64,000 nucleotides of DNA from Armatimonadota bacterium (GTDB lineage: Bacteria; Sysuimicrobiota; Sysuimicrobiia; Sysuimicrobiales; Sysuimicrobiaceae), in NCBI GenBank assembly GCA_031432545.1, contig JAVKGX010000001.1, positions 663,674 to 727,673 of the forward strand, written 5' to 3'. Below are positions 1 through 9,069 of this stretch, in pieces. Under the pieces are notes generated by a model. The model had not been told where the DNA came from. It made no database searches and worked only from the letters and a program-made list of their open reading frames with translations. Numbering within the stretch: position 1 is the first letter of the stretch; every line of letters starts with the position of its first letter. The translations under genes and the position numbers were made by a program.

Positions 1-1
1 G

Positions 2-1456
2 TCCTGCACGGTCCACGGGGACCCCTACGTCGCTATCGCCGGCGTCACGCACGACTCTCGCGAAGTCGGCCCGGGGTTTCTGTTCTGCGCCATCCCGGGT
101 GTCCGCTACGACGGTCACGACTTCACGGCGGAGGCAGCTCAGCGGGGTGCCGCTGCGCTGCTCGTCCAGCGGCGCGTGGAGGTGGCGCTGCCCCAGGCGG
201 TGGTGCCCTCGGTGCGGGAGGCGATCGGGCCCGTCGCCTCGGCGTACTGGGGCCATCCTTCGCGGGCGCTGCGCGTCATCGGCGTCACGGGCACCAACGG
301 CAAGGGCGCGGTCACCTACCTAACGCGTGCGGTGCTGGAAGCCGGGGGGATCACCTGCGGGATCATCGGGACGATCGGCGCGGTGGTCGGGGGAAGACGG
401 GTTTCGCTGCGGCGCACCACGCCGGAGGCGCCCGAGCTGCAGCAGCTGCTGGCGTCGATGCGCGATGCGAGCCTGGCGGCCGTCGCTATGGAGGTGGCCT
501 CGCACGCGCTGGCGATGGAGCGCGTGGGCGGTGTGCGGTTTGTCGCCGCGGGGTTCACGAACCTGACGCAGGACCACCTGGACTTCCACGGCACCATGGA
601 GGCATACCGGGCCGCCAAGGCGCGGCTGTTTGAGCGAGTGGAAGCCGACGGCGTCTCGGTCATCAACCGCGACGATCCGCACGGTGTCTTCATGGCGTCC
701 CGCAGCCGCGCGCCGGTGGTGACCTATGGGCTGGGCGACGACGCCGATGTCCGTGCGCAGGGCCTGGAGATGTCCGCGCGTGGGTGTGCGTTCGAAGTGC
801 TGACCCCGGTCGGCCGCGCGTGGTTTTCGATCCCGATCGCCGGGATGTTCAACGTCTACAACGCGCTGTGCGCCGTGGCGCTGGGTCTTCACTGCGGCGT
901 GCCGCTGGACGCGATGGCCGACGCGTTGCGTGCGTTTCCCGGCATCCCGGGGCGGTTCGAGCTGGTGGATGCCGGACAGCCGTTTGCGGTCGTCGTCGAC
1001 TACGCCCACACCCCCGACGGCCTGGACAACGTGCTGCGGACCGCCCGGCAGATCGCCCACGGCCGCCTGATCGCGGTCTTCGGGTGCGGCGGTGACCGCG
1101 ACCCAGCGAAGCGGCCGGAGATGGGTCGCATCGCGGTTCGCCTCGCCGACCACGTGGTCGTGACCTCGGACAATCCACGTAGCGAAAACCCGATGGCGAT
1201 CATCGAAGACATCGTGGCGGGCATCCGTGGGGAGGTCGAAGACCTCTTGGGGCGGCCGGCCCTCGGCACCTACGAAGTCGAGCCCGACCGGCGGGCGGCA
1301 ATCCGGCGGGCGATCGCGATGGCCCGCCCCGGCGACATCGTGGTGATCTGCGGCAAGGGACACGAGGACTACCAAATCCTGCGGGATCGCACGATCCCCT
1401 TCGACGACCGCGAGGAGGCGAGGCAGGCGCTCGCGTCGGTGCAAAGCCGTGCCTGA
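2..1456 (+). CDS. murE: UDP-MurNAc-tripeptide synthetase (5' end outside window)
   Basis: Cytoplasmic Mur ligase that adds the third stem-peptide residue to UDP-MurNAc-L-Ala-D-Glu using ATP. The frame is already open at base 2 and reads as a MurE N-terminal domain (HDSREVGPGFLFCAIPG), so the true start lies upstream. Visible motifs are the nucleotide loop GVTGTNGKG at 281-307, DYAHTPDGL, GCGGDRDPAKRPEMG, the DNPRSENP substrate motif and a C-terminal GKGHEDYQ. DNPR is the signature of the meso-diaminopimelate-adding type. Unusually, the residue after the P-loop lysine is Gly followed by Ala, where MurE normally has Thr or Ser; the string looks more like the FolC loop. The end overlaps murF by 8 bases, the first of several overlaps in the dcw cluster. 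Confidence 0.96.
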   Translation, partial: SCTVHGDPYVAIAGVTHDSREVGPGFLFCAIPGVRYDGHDFTAEAAQRGAAALLVQRRVEVALPQAVVPSVREAIGPVASAYWGHPSRALRVIGVTGTNGKGAVTYLTRAVLEAGGITCGIIGTIGAVVGGRRVSLRRTTPEAPELQQLLASMRDASLAAVAMEVASHALAMERVGGVRFVAAGFTNLTQDHLDFHGTMEAYRAAKARLFERVEADGVSVINRDDPHGVFMASRSRAPVVTYGLGDDADVRAQGLEMSARGCAFEVLTPVGRAWFSIPIAGMFNVYNALCAVALGLHCGVPLDAMADALRAFPGIPGRFELVDAGQPFAVVVDYAHTPDGLDNVLRTARQIAHGRLIAVFGCGGDRDPAKRPEMGRIAVRLADHVVVTSDNPRSENPMAIIEDIVAGIRGEVEDLLGRPALGTYEVEPDRRAAIRRAIAMARPGDIVVICGKGHEDYQILRDRTIPFDDREEARQALASVQSRA

Positions 1457-2858
1457 CGTTGTGCTCACCGTGGCGGAGGTGGCCGCGGCCACCGGTGGCC
1501 GCCTCGTGCGCGCAGACCCCCACGCAGCCGTTGCGTCAGTGGTCACCGACAGCCGGCAGGTTCGGCCGGGGGCGCTGTTCGCTGCCCTCGCCGGCCCCCA
1601 CCACGACGGCCATGCCTTCGTCGCCGACGCGGCGCGGCGCGGCGCGGTCGCCGCAGTGGTCTCACGCCCCGTCGAGGTAGACGTCGCGCAGGTGGTGGTG
1701 GACGACGTGCTGGCGTGCCTGCTGCCCCTGGCCGCCGCGTGGATCGCGCGGTTCGACGTGAGGGCGGTGGGCGTCACCGGCAGCACCGGCAAGACGACCA
1801 CGGTGCGCATGATCGAATCCGTGCTGCAGCGCGCGGCGCCGACGCACGCCTCGCAGCCGAACTGGAACGCGGAAGTCGGCGTCCCCCTCACGGTCTTCGG
1901 GCTGCGGCGCGACCATCGGTATCTCGTCGTGGAGATGGCGATGCGCGGGGCAGGCCAGATCGCCCAACTGTGTCGGGCGGTGCGCCCCGCCGTGGGCGTC
2001 GTGACGAACGTCGGCGAGTCGCATCTGGCGTTGCTCGGGTCGATCGAGGCCATCGCCCGCGCAAAGGCCGAACTGGTCGACGCCCTGCCGCCAGACGGCG
2101 CGGCGGTGCTGAACGCCGACGACCCCCGTGTTGCGGCGATGGACGTACGTTGCCGGGGCCGGGTGGTCCGCTACGGACTGGCCACCGCCGCGGACGTGCA
2201 CGCCACCGACGTCCGGATCGACGCTGAGGGCTGTCGCTTCCGTCTTGCGGCCGGGGCCGATACCGCTGCGGTGCACCTGCCGGTGCCTGGACAGCACTTC
2301 GTCAGCAATGCACTGGCGGCCGCTGCGGTCGGCGTGGTCGAGGGGGTGTCCGTAGGGGCCATCGCCGATGCGTTGTCCGGGTTCCGCCCGCCGCCGGGGC
2401 GGCTGCAGCTGCGCCGGCTGGGCGGCGACGTCGTGGTCTGTGACGACACCTACAACGCCAGCCCGGCGTCGCTGCGCGCCGCGCTGGAGACCGCGCGCGC
2501 CCTGCGGGGCGGGCGCCGCCTGGTGGCAGTGCTCGGCGAGATGCGCGAGCTGGGGCCGCGTGCGGATGCGGCGCACCAGGAGGCCGGAGCGCTGTGCGCG
2601 GCCGAGGGCGTCGACGCCCTGGTCGTCGTCGGCGAACTGGGCAGCCGGATCGCCCAGGGGGCCCGCGCGGCCGGCATGCGTTCCGGGGCGATCCACGCCT
2701 CAGCCGACGCCGCCGACGCCGCGCGTCTTGCCGCGGAGCTGGTGCGCGACGGCGACCTGGTGTTGGTCAAGGGGTCGCGTGCGGTCGGGCTGGAGCGGGT
2801 GGTCGCCGGACTCGCGTCGGCCAGGTCGTCGGCGGCGGTCCCGACCGAGGGGCGATGA
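1449..2858 (+). CDS. murF: UDP-MurNAc-tripeptide--D-Ala-D-Ala ligase
   Basis: Completes the cytoplasmic UDP-MurNAc-pentapeptide by adding D-Ala-D-Ala. The protein has 469 residues, normal for MurF. It shows the N-terminal DSRQVRPGALFAAL segment, a standard P-loop GSTGKTT, the NVGESHL motif, and CDDTYNASP with LGEMRELG typical of MurF. The start is GTG at 1449, inside the end of murE. The stop overlaps the mraY start as ATGA, implying translational coupling. Unlike murE and murD nearby, its P-loop is canonical. Confidence 0.97.
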   Translation: MPDVVLTVAEVAAATGGRLVRADPHAAVASVVTDSRQVRPGALFAALAGPHHDGHAFVADAARRGAVAAVVSRPVEVDVAQVVVDDVLACLLPLAAAWIARFDVRAVGVTGSTGKTTTVRMIESVLQRAAPTHASQPNWNAEVGVPLTVFGLRRDHRYLVVEMAMRGAGQIAQLCRAVRPAVGVVTNVGESHLALLGSIEAIARAKAELVDALPPDGAAVLNADDPRVAAMDVRCRGRVVRYGLATAADVHATDVRIDAEGCRFRLAAGADTAAVHLPVPGQHFVSNALAAAAVGVVEGVSVGAIADALSGFRPPPGRLQLRRLGGDVVVCDDTYNASPASLRAALETARALRGGRRLVAVLGEMRELGPRADAAHQEAGALCAAEGVDALVVVGELGSRIAQGARAAGMRSGAIHASADAADAARLAAELVRDGDLVLVKGSRAVGLERVVAGLASARSSAAVPTEGR

Positions 2859-3811
2859 CGATCGAGCGGATCGCGCTGGCTGCCACCCTGAGCGCGGTGG
2901 TGGTGCTGGCGGTCGGCCCCCTTGCCATCCCCTGGCTGCGGGCGTTCGCGCGCCAGCCGATCAGTGAGGACGCCCCCCCGCGCCACCGGGAGAAGGCGGA
3001 CGTCCCGACGATGGGCGGCGTGCTGATGATCGCCGCGGTGGTGGTCACGCTGCTGGCCCTGTGGATTGGGAGCCGGACGCTGGGCATCGTGTTCGTTGCT
3101 TTCTTGGGATGCGGGGCCGCCGGCCTGGTTGACGATTTGCTCAAGGCGCGCCGCGGGCGCAACCTGGGGCTGCGCGCGCGCGAGAAGCTCGCCTTCCAGA
3201 TTCCGATCGGCCTGGCGATCGGATACTACGCGATGGAGTTCACGGGGCTGGGTTCGGCGCTCGTGCTGCCGTGGATCGGGGAGGTCCGGCTCGGCTGGCT
3301 GTACCTCCCGTTCGCGGTGCTGTTCATGGTGGGTTTCACCAACGGCGTCAACCTGACGGACGGACTCGACGGGCTGGGCGCCGGTACCGTGGCCATCGCG
3401 GCGGTGGCCTATACGGGCGTCGCGCTGCACGTGGGACGTGCAGACGTCGCGGCGTTCGCGGCGGCCCTGGCGGGGGCGTGCCTGGGTTTTCTCTGGTACA
3501 ATGCGCATCCCGCCCAGGTGATCATGGGGGACGTCGGATCGCAGGCGCTGGGCGGCGCGCTGGCCGCGATGGCGATCGTCACCAAGACCGAGCTCACCTT
3601 GCTGGTGATCGGGATCGTGTTCGTGCTGGAGGCGGCGTCAGTGGTGCTGCAGGTCGCCTACTTCAGGGCCACCGGGGGCCGACGGATCTTCCGCAGCTCG
3701 CCGTTGCACCACCACTTCGAGCTCGCCGGCTGGGCAGAGACCCAGATCGTGACCCGGTTCTGGTTGGTGGGCTCGCTGGGGGCGCTCGCTGGGCTGACGG
3801 TCGTCCTGTGA
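2855..3811 (+). CDS. mraY: phospho-N-acetylmuramoyl-pentapeptide transferase
   Basis: Integral membrane enzyme that transfers phospho-MurNAc-pentapeptide to undecaprenyl phosphate, making lipid I. The 318-residue product is a little short for the family but has its marks: the early PTMGG motif, the Asp-Asp pair in VDDLLK near residues 93-94, NLTDGLDGLGAG near residue 165, and SPLHHHFE near residue 282. About ten hydrophobic segments are visible. The start ATG overlaps the murF stop, and a 13-base gap separates it from murD. Confidence 0.97.
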   Translation: MTIERIALAATLSAVVVLAVGPLAIPWLRAFARQPISEDAPPRHREKADVPTMGGVLMIAAVVVTLLALWIGSRTLGIVFVAFLGCGAAGLVDDLLKARRGRNLGLRAREKLAFQIPIGLAIGYYAMEFTGLGSALVLPWIGEVRLGWLYLPFAVLFMVGFTNGVNLTDGLDGLGAGTVAIAAVAYTGVALHVGRADVAAFAAALAGACLGFLWYNAHPAQVIMGDVGSQALGGALAAMAIVTKTELTLLVIGIVFVLEAASVVLQVAYFRATGGRRIFRSSPLHHHFELAGWAETQIVTRFWLVGSLGALAGLTVVL

Positions 3812-3824
3812 AGGGAACTGGGGG

Positions 3825-5300
3825 ATGGAAGCTCTGGAAGGCCTGCGCGGAAAGCGCATCCACGTGCTGGGGATCAGCGGTACGGAGGGTTGTGCGGTCG
3901 CGCGGTTCTTGCTCGCGCAAGGGATCGAGTCGACCTGCCACGACCTGACCGCACTGCAGACCTTCCCCGAAGTCTTCGCGCGGACGCACGCCTGGATGGC
4001 GCGCGACGAGCGCGAACGCATCATCCGCTGGTGGCTGTCCGAACCGGTGCCGGTGCGCTGGAGGGATCGCTACCTGGAAGGGATCGAGCGCGCAGAGGTG
4101 ATCTTCCTGCCGCAGGCATGGTTCCGCCATCCGGAGAACGCGCCCGTACGGGAGCGCCTCCAGGCCGGGGTCAGGGCACATAGCATGACGCAGTTGGTCT
4201 TCGACCTCTGCCCCTGCCCCATCGTGGGCGTCACCGGCACCAACGGGAAGTTCACGGTCGCCACGTTGATCCACCGCATGCTGACCGCCGCCGGGCTGCG
4301 CGCGCACATCAGCGGCAACGATCGCACGCACGTGCCGATCCTGTACCGGATGGCCGAGGTGCTCCCCACGGACCGGTTGGTGCTGGAGATCAGCAACCGG
4401 CAGCTGCTCGGGCTGCGCAGCAGCCCGCAGGTCGCAGTGCTCACGAACATCCAGCCGCACCACCTCGACGACCACGGCACCTTCGAAGCGTACGTGCGCT
4501 GCAAGGCCGGGATCTTCCGTCACCAGCGGGCGGAGGACTTCGCGGTCGTCAACCTCGATGACCCGGCGTCGGCCTCGCTGATCCCGCAGATCCGCGCGCG
4601 CCTCGTCCCGTTCCGCCGCGCGGGGGGCCCGGGTCTCGGGGCGGGCGCGTGGCTCGCCGAGGGATGGATCCTGACAGAGCGCGGCACGCCGGTCGTCGCC
4701 GTGGATGCGCTGCTGTCGACCGGCGACCACGTGCTCGAAAACGCCCTCGCCGCGTGCGCCGCCTGCTCGATGATGGACGTGCCCCCCCAGACGATGGCCG
4801 ACGTCCTACGGCGGTTCGAAGGGCTTCCCTACCGCATGCAGGTGGTGGCCGAACACCGTGGCGTGCGCTACGTCAACGACTCGCTGGCGACGAACCCCAG
4901 CGCGGCGGCTGCGGCGATCCGCGCGATGCGGTCCCCGTTCGTTTTGATCGCCGGCGGCGTGCGGCACAACGCGACCGCCGAGGACTTCGCGCCGATGGCG
5001 CACGCGCTGCGCGCCAGCCCGGTGCGGGCCGTCTACCTGATCGGTCGTTGTGCGCGGGCGATGGCCGAGGCCTTCGGCGGTCTGGGGGCGGAGGTCGTGG
5101 ACGTCGGCACCCTGCCGCAGGCGTTCCGCCGGGCCACGAACCTGGCGCGGCCGGGGGAGGTCGTCTTGCTGTCTCCGGGCTGCGAGTCGTTCGACCAGTT
5201 CGCCGACTATCGGGAGCGGGGGGACGTCTTCGACGGCCTCGTGCGTGCGGCGACAGCCCAACGTCATCCGGAACCCGAGCGATCCCAAACCGCACGATGA
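3825..5300 (+). CDS. murD: MurD-like UDP-MurNAc-L-alanine--D-glutamate ligase, divergent
   Basis: By position and fold this is MurD, which adds D-Glu to UDP-MurNAc-L-Ala. The 491-residue protein has the three Mur-ligase domains and a recognisable C-terminus (LLSPGCESFDQFADY, YRERGD). The active site departs from the family at several places. The P-loop is GVTGTNGKFT with Phe143 after Lys142 instead of Ser/Thr. The usual NDSKATN reads NDSLATNP (Leu354). The usual DHLD reads HHLDDH. The segment between the N-terminal Rossmann fold and the P-loop (residues about 50-110) is also unlike normal MurD. The lysine that is carbamylated in the family seems present (RCKAGIF). The gene sits exactly where murD belongs, between mraY and ftsW, with an ATGA overlap to ftsW. 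It could be a lineage-specific MurD or a substituted paralogue. Confidence 0.85.
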   Translation: MEALEGLRGKRIHVLGISGTEGCAVARFLLAQGIESTCHDLTALQTFPEVFARTHAWMARDERERIIRWWLSEPVPVRWRDRYLEGIERAEVIFLPQAWFRHPENAPVRERLQAGVRAHSMTQLVFDLCPCPIVGVTGTNGKFTVATLIHRMLTAAGLRAHISGNDRTHVPILYRMAEVLPTDRLVLEISNRQLLGLRSSPQVAVLTNIQPHHLDDHGTFEAYVRCKAGIFRHQRAEDFAVVNLDDPASASLIPQIRARLVPFRRAGGPGLGAGAWLAEGWILTERGTPVVAVDALLSTGDHVLENALAACAACSMMDVPPQTMADVLRRFEGLPYRMQVVAEHRGVRYVNDSLATNPSAAAAAIRAMRSPFVLIAGGVRHNATAEDFAPMAHALRASPVRAVYLIGRCARAMAEAFGGLGAEVVDVGTLPQAFRRATNLARPGEVVLLSPGCESFDQFADYRERGDVFDGLVRAATAQRHPEPERSQTAR

Positions 5301-6490
5301 CCCACACCCACCCCTCGCACGAGATCCGCCGGCACGCGCCCGACGTGCTGCTGTTCGGCAGCGTGGTGGCCCTGTGCACACTGGGACTGGTGATGGTGTA
5401 CAGCGCGAGCTCGGTGTTCGCGTTCGAGCGTTTCGGCGACAGCGCATACTTCCTCAAGCGCCAGCTGCTGTGGATGGTCCTGGGGCTGGCGGCGATGTGG
5501 TTCACCTTTCACATCCACTACACGACGTGGCGGCGGCTGACGGGTCCGGCGTTGCTGCTGGCGCTGGGGGCCCTGGGCGCGGTACTGTTTTCGAGCATCG
5601 GTACGGCGGCGGGGGGCGCGCGGCGGTGGATCGCGCTCGGACCGTTGAGCTTCCAGCCGGTGGAGGCGGCCAAGCTGGCGCTGGTGCTGTACTTGGCCAA
5701 CTTCCTGGCGAACCGGCAGGACGGCGTGCGCCGTTTCGGAAGAGGAATCCTGCCGCCCCTGTTCTTCTGCGGGTTGATGGCCGCCCTGGTGATGCGCCAG
5801 CCCGACATGGGCAGCGCGGTGATCTTGGTGCTGGTCACGTTCGTCGTGCTGTTCGCCGCCGGAGCGCGGATCCCCCACCTCGCGGGGGTGGCGCTGCTTG
5901 TCGCTCCGTTGGCGGCGCTGATGGCGCTGCGCGAGGAGTACCGGCGGGAGCGGTTGCTTGCGTTTCTGAATCCCTGGCAGGATGCGCAGGGAACCGGCTT
6001 CCAGATCATCCAGTCACTGCTGGCCATCGGTTCGGGCGGCCTGTTCGGCGTCGGGCTGGGCCAGAGCCGGCAGAAGTTCTTCTACCTGCCCGAGCGGCAC
6101 ACCGACTTCGTCTTCGCGATATTGGCGGAGGAACTGGGCCTGGTGGGAGCGGCGGTGCTGATCGGGCTGTTCGCGCTGTTCGCGCTGCGCGCCTTTCGCA
6201 CGGCCGTGCGGGCACCCGACCGCTACGGCGCGCTGCTGGGCGCTGGGATCGCTTCGTGGGTGGTCGGGCAGGCGGCGATCAACATCGGCGTCGTATCCGG
6301 CGCCCTCCCGGTGACCGGCGTGCCCTTGCCGTTCGTAAGCTTCGGGGGATCCTCGCTAATCGTCCTGATGGCCGCCGTGGGGATCTGCCTGAACCTGTCG
6401 CAGTATGCCAGACCGTCGGCGAGTGGGCAGGCCGCTGCGGCTGGCGGTGTACACCGGCCCGGCCGCGCGCGGCCGGTGGGGGCGGGGTGA
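5297..6490 (+). CDS. ftsW: SEDS-family lipid II polymerase / division protein FtsW
   Basis: Polytopic SEDS glycosyltransferase that polymerises lipid II at the septum. The 397-residue product has about ten transmembrane helices. It contains MVYSASS near the N-terminus, QPDMGSA, QSLLAIGSGGLFGVGLGQS, the HTDFVFAILAEELG motif, and the C-terminal PLPFVSFGGSSL typical of FtsW/RodA. Its place inside the dcw cluster between murD and murG supports FtsW over RodA. The start ATG overlaps the murD stop, and the end overlaps murG as GTGA. Confidence 0.96.
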   Translation: MTHTHPSHEIRRHAPDVLLFGSVVALCTLGLVMVYSASSVFAFERFGDSAYFLKRQLLWMVLGLAAMWFTFHIHYTTWRRLTGPALLLALGALGAVLFSSIGTAAGGARRWIALGPLSFQPVEAAKLALVLYLANFLANRQDGVRRFGRGILPPLFFCGLMAALVMRQPDMGSAVILVLVTFVVLFAAGARIPHLAGVALLVAPLAALMALREEYRRERLLAFLNPWQDAQGTGFQIIQSLLAIGSGGLFGVGLGQSRQKFFYLPERHTDFVFAILAEELGLVGAAVLIGLFALFALRAFRTAVRAPDRYGALLGAGIASWVVGQAAINIGVVSGALPVTGVPLPFVSFGGSSLIVLMAAVGICLNLSQYARPSASGQAAAAGGVHRPGRARPVGAG

Positions 6491-7653
6491 TCCGGCCGCA
6501 GGCACGGCCCAGGGCGCGGGCCGGGCCGTTGCGGGTGGTGCTGGCCGGCGGGGGAACCGGCGGCCACATCTATCCGTTGGTCGCCGTGGCAGAGGCTGCG
6601 ACAGGTGCGGCGGAGTTCTTGTTCGTCGGCGGAGGGGCGATGGAGGCACATCTGGTGCCCCCTACGGGCATCCGGTTCGAAGCGGTCCCGGTGGGTGCAG
6701 TGGTGGGCAGGCGTCCGGACCGCGCGGCCGCATCCTTGCTGCGCACGGCCGTCGGCGTGTGGAAGGCGATCGGGCTGTTGCGGCGCTTCGGCGCGCAGGT
6801 CGTGGTCTCGACGGGGGGCTACGCGGGGTATCCGACCGCGCGCGCTGCGGGCTATGCGGGTGTGCCGCTGGTCCTGATCGAGCCCAATGCCGTCCCGGGG
6901 CTGGCGAACCGAGCGTTGGGACGCCGTGCGCAGCGCGTGTGCGTGGCCTTCGCGCACACCGCATCGGCGTTTCCCGACAACGCGCTGTGGACAGGCGCCC
7001 CGGTGCGCGCGTCGCTGAGGTCGGGTGACGCGCAGCGCGCCAGGCAGTTCTACGGCCTGGAGGCGGGCCGCCGTACGGTGCTGGTCATCGGCGGCAGCCA
7101 GGGTGCCGCTTCGGTCAACCGCGCGACGCGTCGGGCGGTTGAGATCCTTTGGGAGCGGGGCGATCTGCAGATCCTCCACCAGACGGGCACCGCGCGGGCC
7201 GGTCTCGCGGAGCAGAGCGCAGCGCCGCTGCAGGTGTCCGAACGCCGGCCGGCGTCCAGCGACCGTGGCCTGCTGTACCGCCAGGTCGAATACCTGGACC
7301 CGATCGCTGACGCGTACGCCCTGGCCGATCTGGTCGTCGCGCGCGCGGGCGCCGTGACCTGCGCGGAGCTCACCGCCCTCGGGCTGGCGGCGGTGCTGGT
7401 CCCCCTGCCCCACTCCGCCGGGCACCAGGTCCACAACGCGCGGGCATTGGAAGACGCCGGTGCGGCGGTCGTGCTCCCAGACCCCCAACTGACGGGCGAG
7501 CGACTGGCCGGTGTGATCTCGGAGCTGCTGGCCGACGACGGCAGGCTGGCGCGCATGCGGGAGGCGAGCCGTGCGTCGGGCCGGCCGGATGCCGCATTCC
7601 GGATTTGGGACGCAATCCGGGCGGTGGCCCAGCGCGGCAACTCCGGAGGCTGA
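6487..7653 (+). CDS. murG: lipid I GlcNAc transferase
   Basis: Peripheral membrane GT28 glycosyltransferase converting lipid I to lipid II with UDP-GlcNAc. The 388-residue protein has the GGGTGGHIYPL loop near residue 20, STGGYAGYPTARAA, PNAVPGLANR, the second glycine loop IGGSQGAASVN, and the UDP-binding RAGAVTCAEL region. The canonical HEQN reads LIEPN, and the C-domain acidic motif before HQ is reduced to HSAGHQVHNA. Both are mild deviations. The GTG start overlaps the ftsW stop. Confidence 0.96.
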   Translation: MIRPQARPRARAGPLRVVLAGGGTGGHIYPLVAVAEAATGAAEFLFVGGGAMEAHLVPPTGIRFEAVPVGAVVGRRPDRAAASLLRTAVGVWKAIGLLRRFGAQVVVSTGGYAGYPTARAAGYAGVPLVLIEPNAVPGLANRALGRRAQRVCVAFAHTASAFPDNALWTGAPVRASLRSGDAQRARQFYGLEAGRRTVLVIGGSQGAASVNRATRRAVEILWERGDLQILHQTGTARAGLAEQSAAPLQVSERRPASSDRGLLYRQVEYLDPIADAYALADLVVARAGAVTCAELTALGLAAVLVPLPHSAGHQVHNARALEDAGAAVVLPDPQLTGERLAGVISELLADDGRLARMREASRASGRPDAAFRIWDAIRAVAQRGNSGG

Positions 7654-7654
7654 A

Positions 7655-9055
7655 GTGGAAGCTGACCTGACGCGGAGTGCCAAGACCCCCACAGCGGCCG
7701 CCGGCCACCTGCACTTCGTCGGGATGGGCGGCGCGGGCATGTGCGCCCTTGCCGAGGTGCTGCTGCGCCGGGGTAGGGCCGTCAGCGGGTGCGACGTCCG
7801 CGACTCGGGTGTGCTGCAACGGCTGCGGGATCTGGGTGCGCGCGTGTGGGTGGGCCACGACCGCGACCACCTGGAAGGCTGCGCGGGGGTCATTGCCTCC
7901 CGCGCCGTCTCCCCGGACACCGCGGAGATCGCCGCCGCGCGCGAGGCGGGGCTGCCGGTCTGGCACCGCGCCCAGATGCTCGCTGAGATCCTCGCGGGGG
8001 AACGTCTGTCGGTAGGCGTCGTCGGCACGCACGGCAAGACGACCACCGCCGCCTTGCTGTCCGCCGCGCTCACCGGCGCGGGTCACGACCCGACCGCGCT
8101 GGTGGGTGCCGAGGTCCGCGAGTTCGGCAGCCACGCGCGCGTGGGCTCCGGTCCGGCGGTGGCGGAGGTCGACGAGAGCGACGGATCGCTGGTCTTCGTG
8201 CGCGTCCACTCGACCATCCTGACGAGCCTCGATCTGACCGACCACGCCGACCACTATGGAGACGTGGGAGCGCTGCTGTCCACGTTCCGCCGATTCCTCG
8301 CTGGCCTGGACCCCGGCGGCTTCGCTCTGTTGTGCGCAGACCATCCCAACGTGCTGCGGCTGCGCGAGGCCGTGCCGTGCCGGGCGATGACGTACGGGCT
8401 GGACCGGGGGGAGTTCAGCGCGCGCGTGATCGAACGGACGGGCGTCCGGTCGCGGTTCGCCTTCCTGGCCGGAGGCCGCGAGCTGGGAGAGGTGCGCCTG
8501 CGCCTGCCCGGACGGCACAACATCACCAATGCGGTGGCGGCCCTGGCCGCCGGGCTGCACATCGGCGCGGGCTTCGCTCCGATGGCCCAAGCCCTCGGGT
8601 GCTTTCGGGGCGTGCGCCGCCGGTTCGATGTCCACTGCGAAGCACCCCTGGTGGTCGACGACTACGCGCACAACCCCGTCAAGGTGCGGTCGTTTTTGCG
8701 GGGCCTGCGCGAGGGCTGGCCGGAGGCCCGCATCGTCGCCGTGTTCCAGCCGCACCGCTATTCCCGTACCCGGACGACCCACGCGCAGTACGCGCGGGCC
8801 TTCGATGACGCCGACGAGCTCATCGTCACCGAGATCTACCCGGCCGACGAGGCTCCGTTGCCGGGCGTGAGCGGCCGCCTGATCGTCGACGCCGTGGCGC
8901 CGCACCGCCCCGTACGGTGGATCCCCGAAATCGAAGACGTCCCGGCGGCGATCCTCCCCACGCTGCGTCCGGGCGACGTCGTGGCAACCATGGGTGCGGG
9001 CGACATCTGGAAGGTGGCCGAGTGGATCGCGAGCGGGCTCCGCTCACGGGGTTAG
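7655..9055 (+). CDS. murC: UDP-N-acetylmuramate--L-alanine ligase
   Basis: First amino-acid-adding Mur ligase of peptidoglycan synthesis. The 466-residue product begins after a clear ggagg at 7645-7649 with GTG. It has the Rossmann motif FVGMGGAGMCALAE, a canonical P-loop GVVGTHGKTTT, EVDESDGS, TSLDLTDHADHYG, and the C-terminal DDYAHNPVKV and FQPHRYSRT blocks. Its normal P-loop contrasts with those of murE and murD in the same operon. Confidence 0.97.
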   Translation: MEADLTRSAKTPTAAAGHLHFVGMGGAGMCALAEVLLRRGRAVSGCDVRDSGVLQRLRDLGARVWVGHDRDHLEGCAGVIASRAVSPDTAEIAAAREAGLPVWHRAQMLAEILAGERLSVGVVGTHGKTTTAALLSAALTGAGHDPTALVGAEVREFGSHARVGSGPAVAEVDESDGSLVFVRVHSTILTSLDLTDHADHYGDVGALLSTFRRFLAGLDPGGFALLCADHPNVLRLREAVPCRAMTYGLDRGEFSARVIERTGVRSRFAFLAGGRELGEVRLRLPGRHNITNAVAALAAGLHIGAGFAPMAQALGCFRGVRRRFDVHCEAPLVVDDYAHNPVKVRSFLRGLREGWPEARIVAVFQPHRYSRTRTTHAQYARAFDDADELIVTEIYPADEAPLPGVSGRLIVDAVAPHRPVRWIPEIEDVPAAILPTLRPGDVVATMGAGDIWKVAEWIASGLRSRG

Positions 9056-9069
9056 CCACGGGGGGGTCG

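Noticed and set aside
320-2053. Long open frame on the minus strand opposite murE/murF
   Set aside because: High G+C makes antisense frames open. The product has no recognisable domain and the plus strand carries clear Mur ligases.
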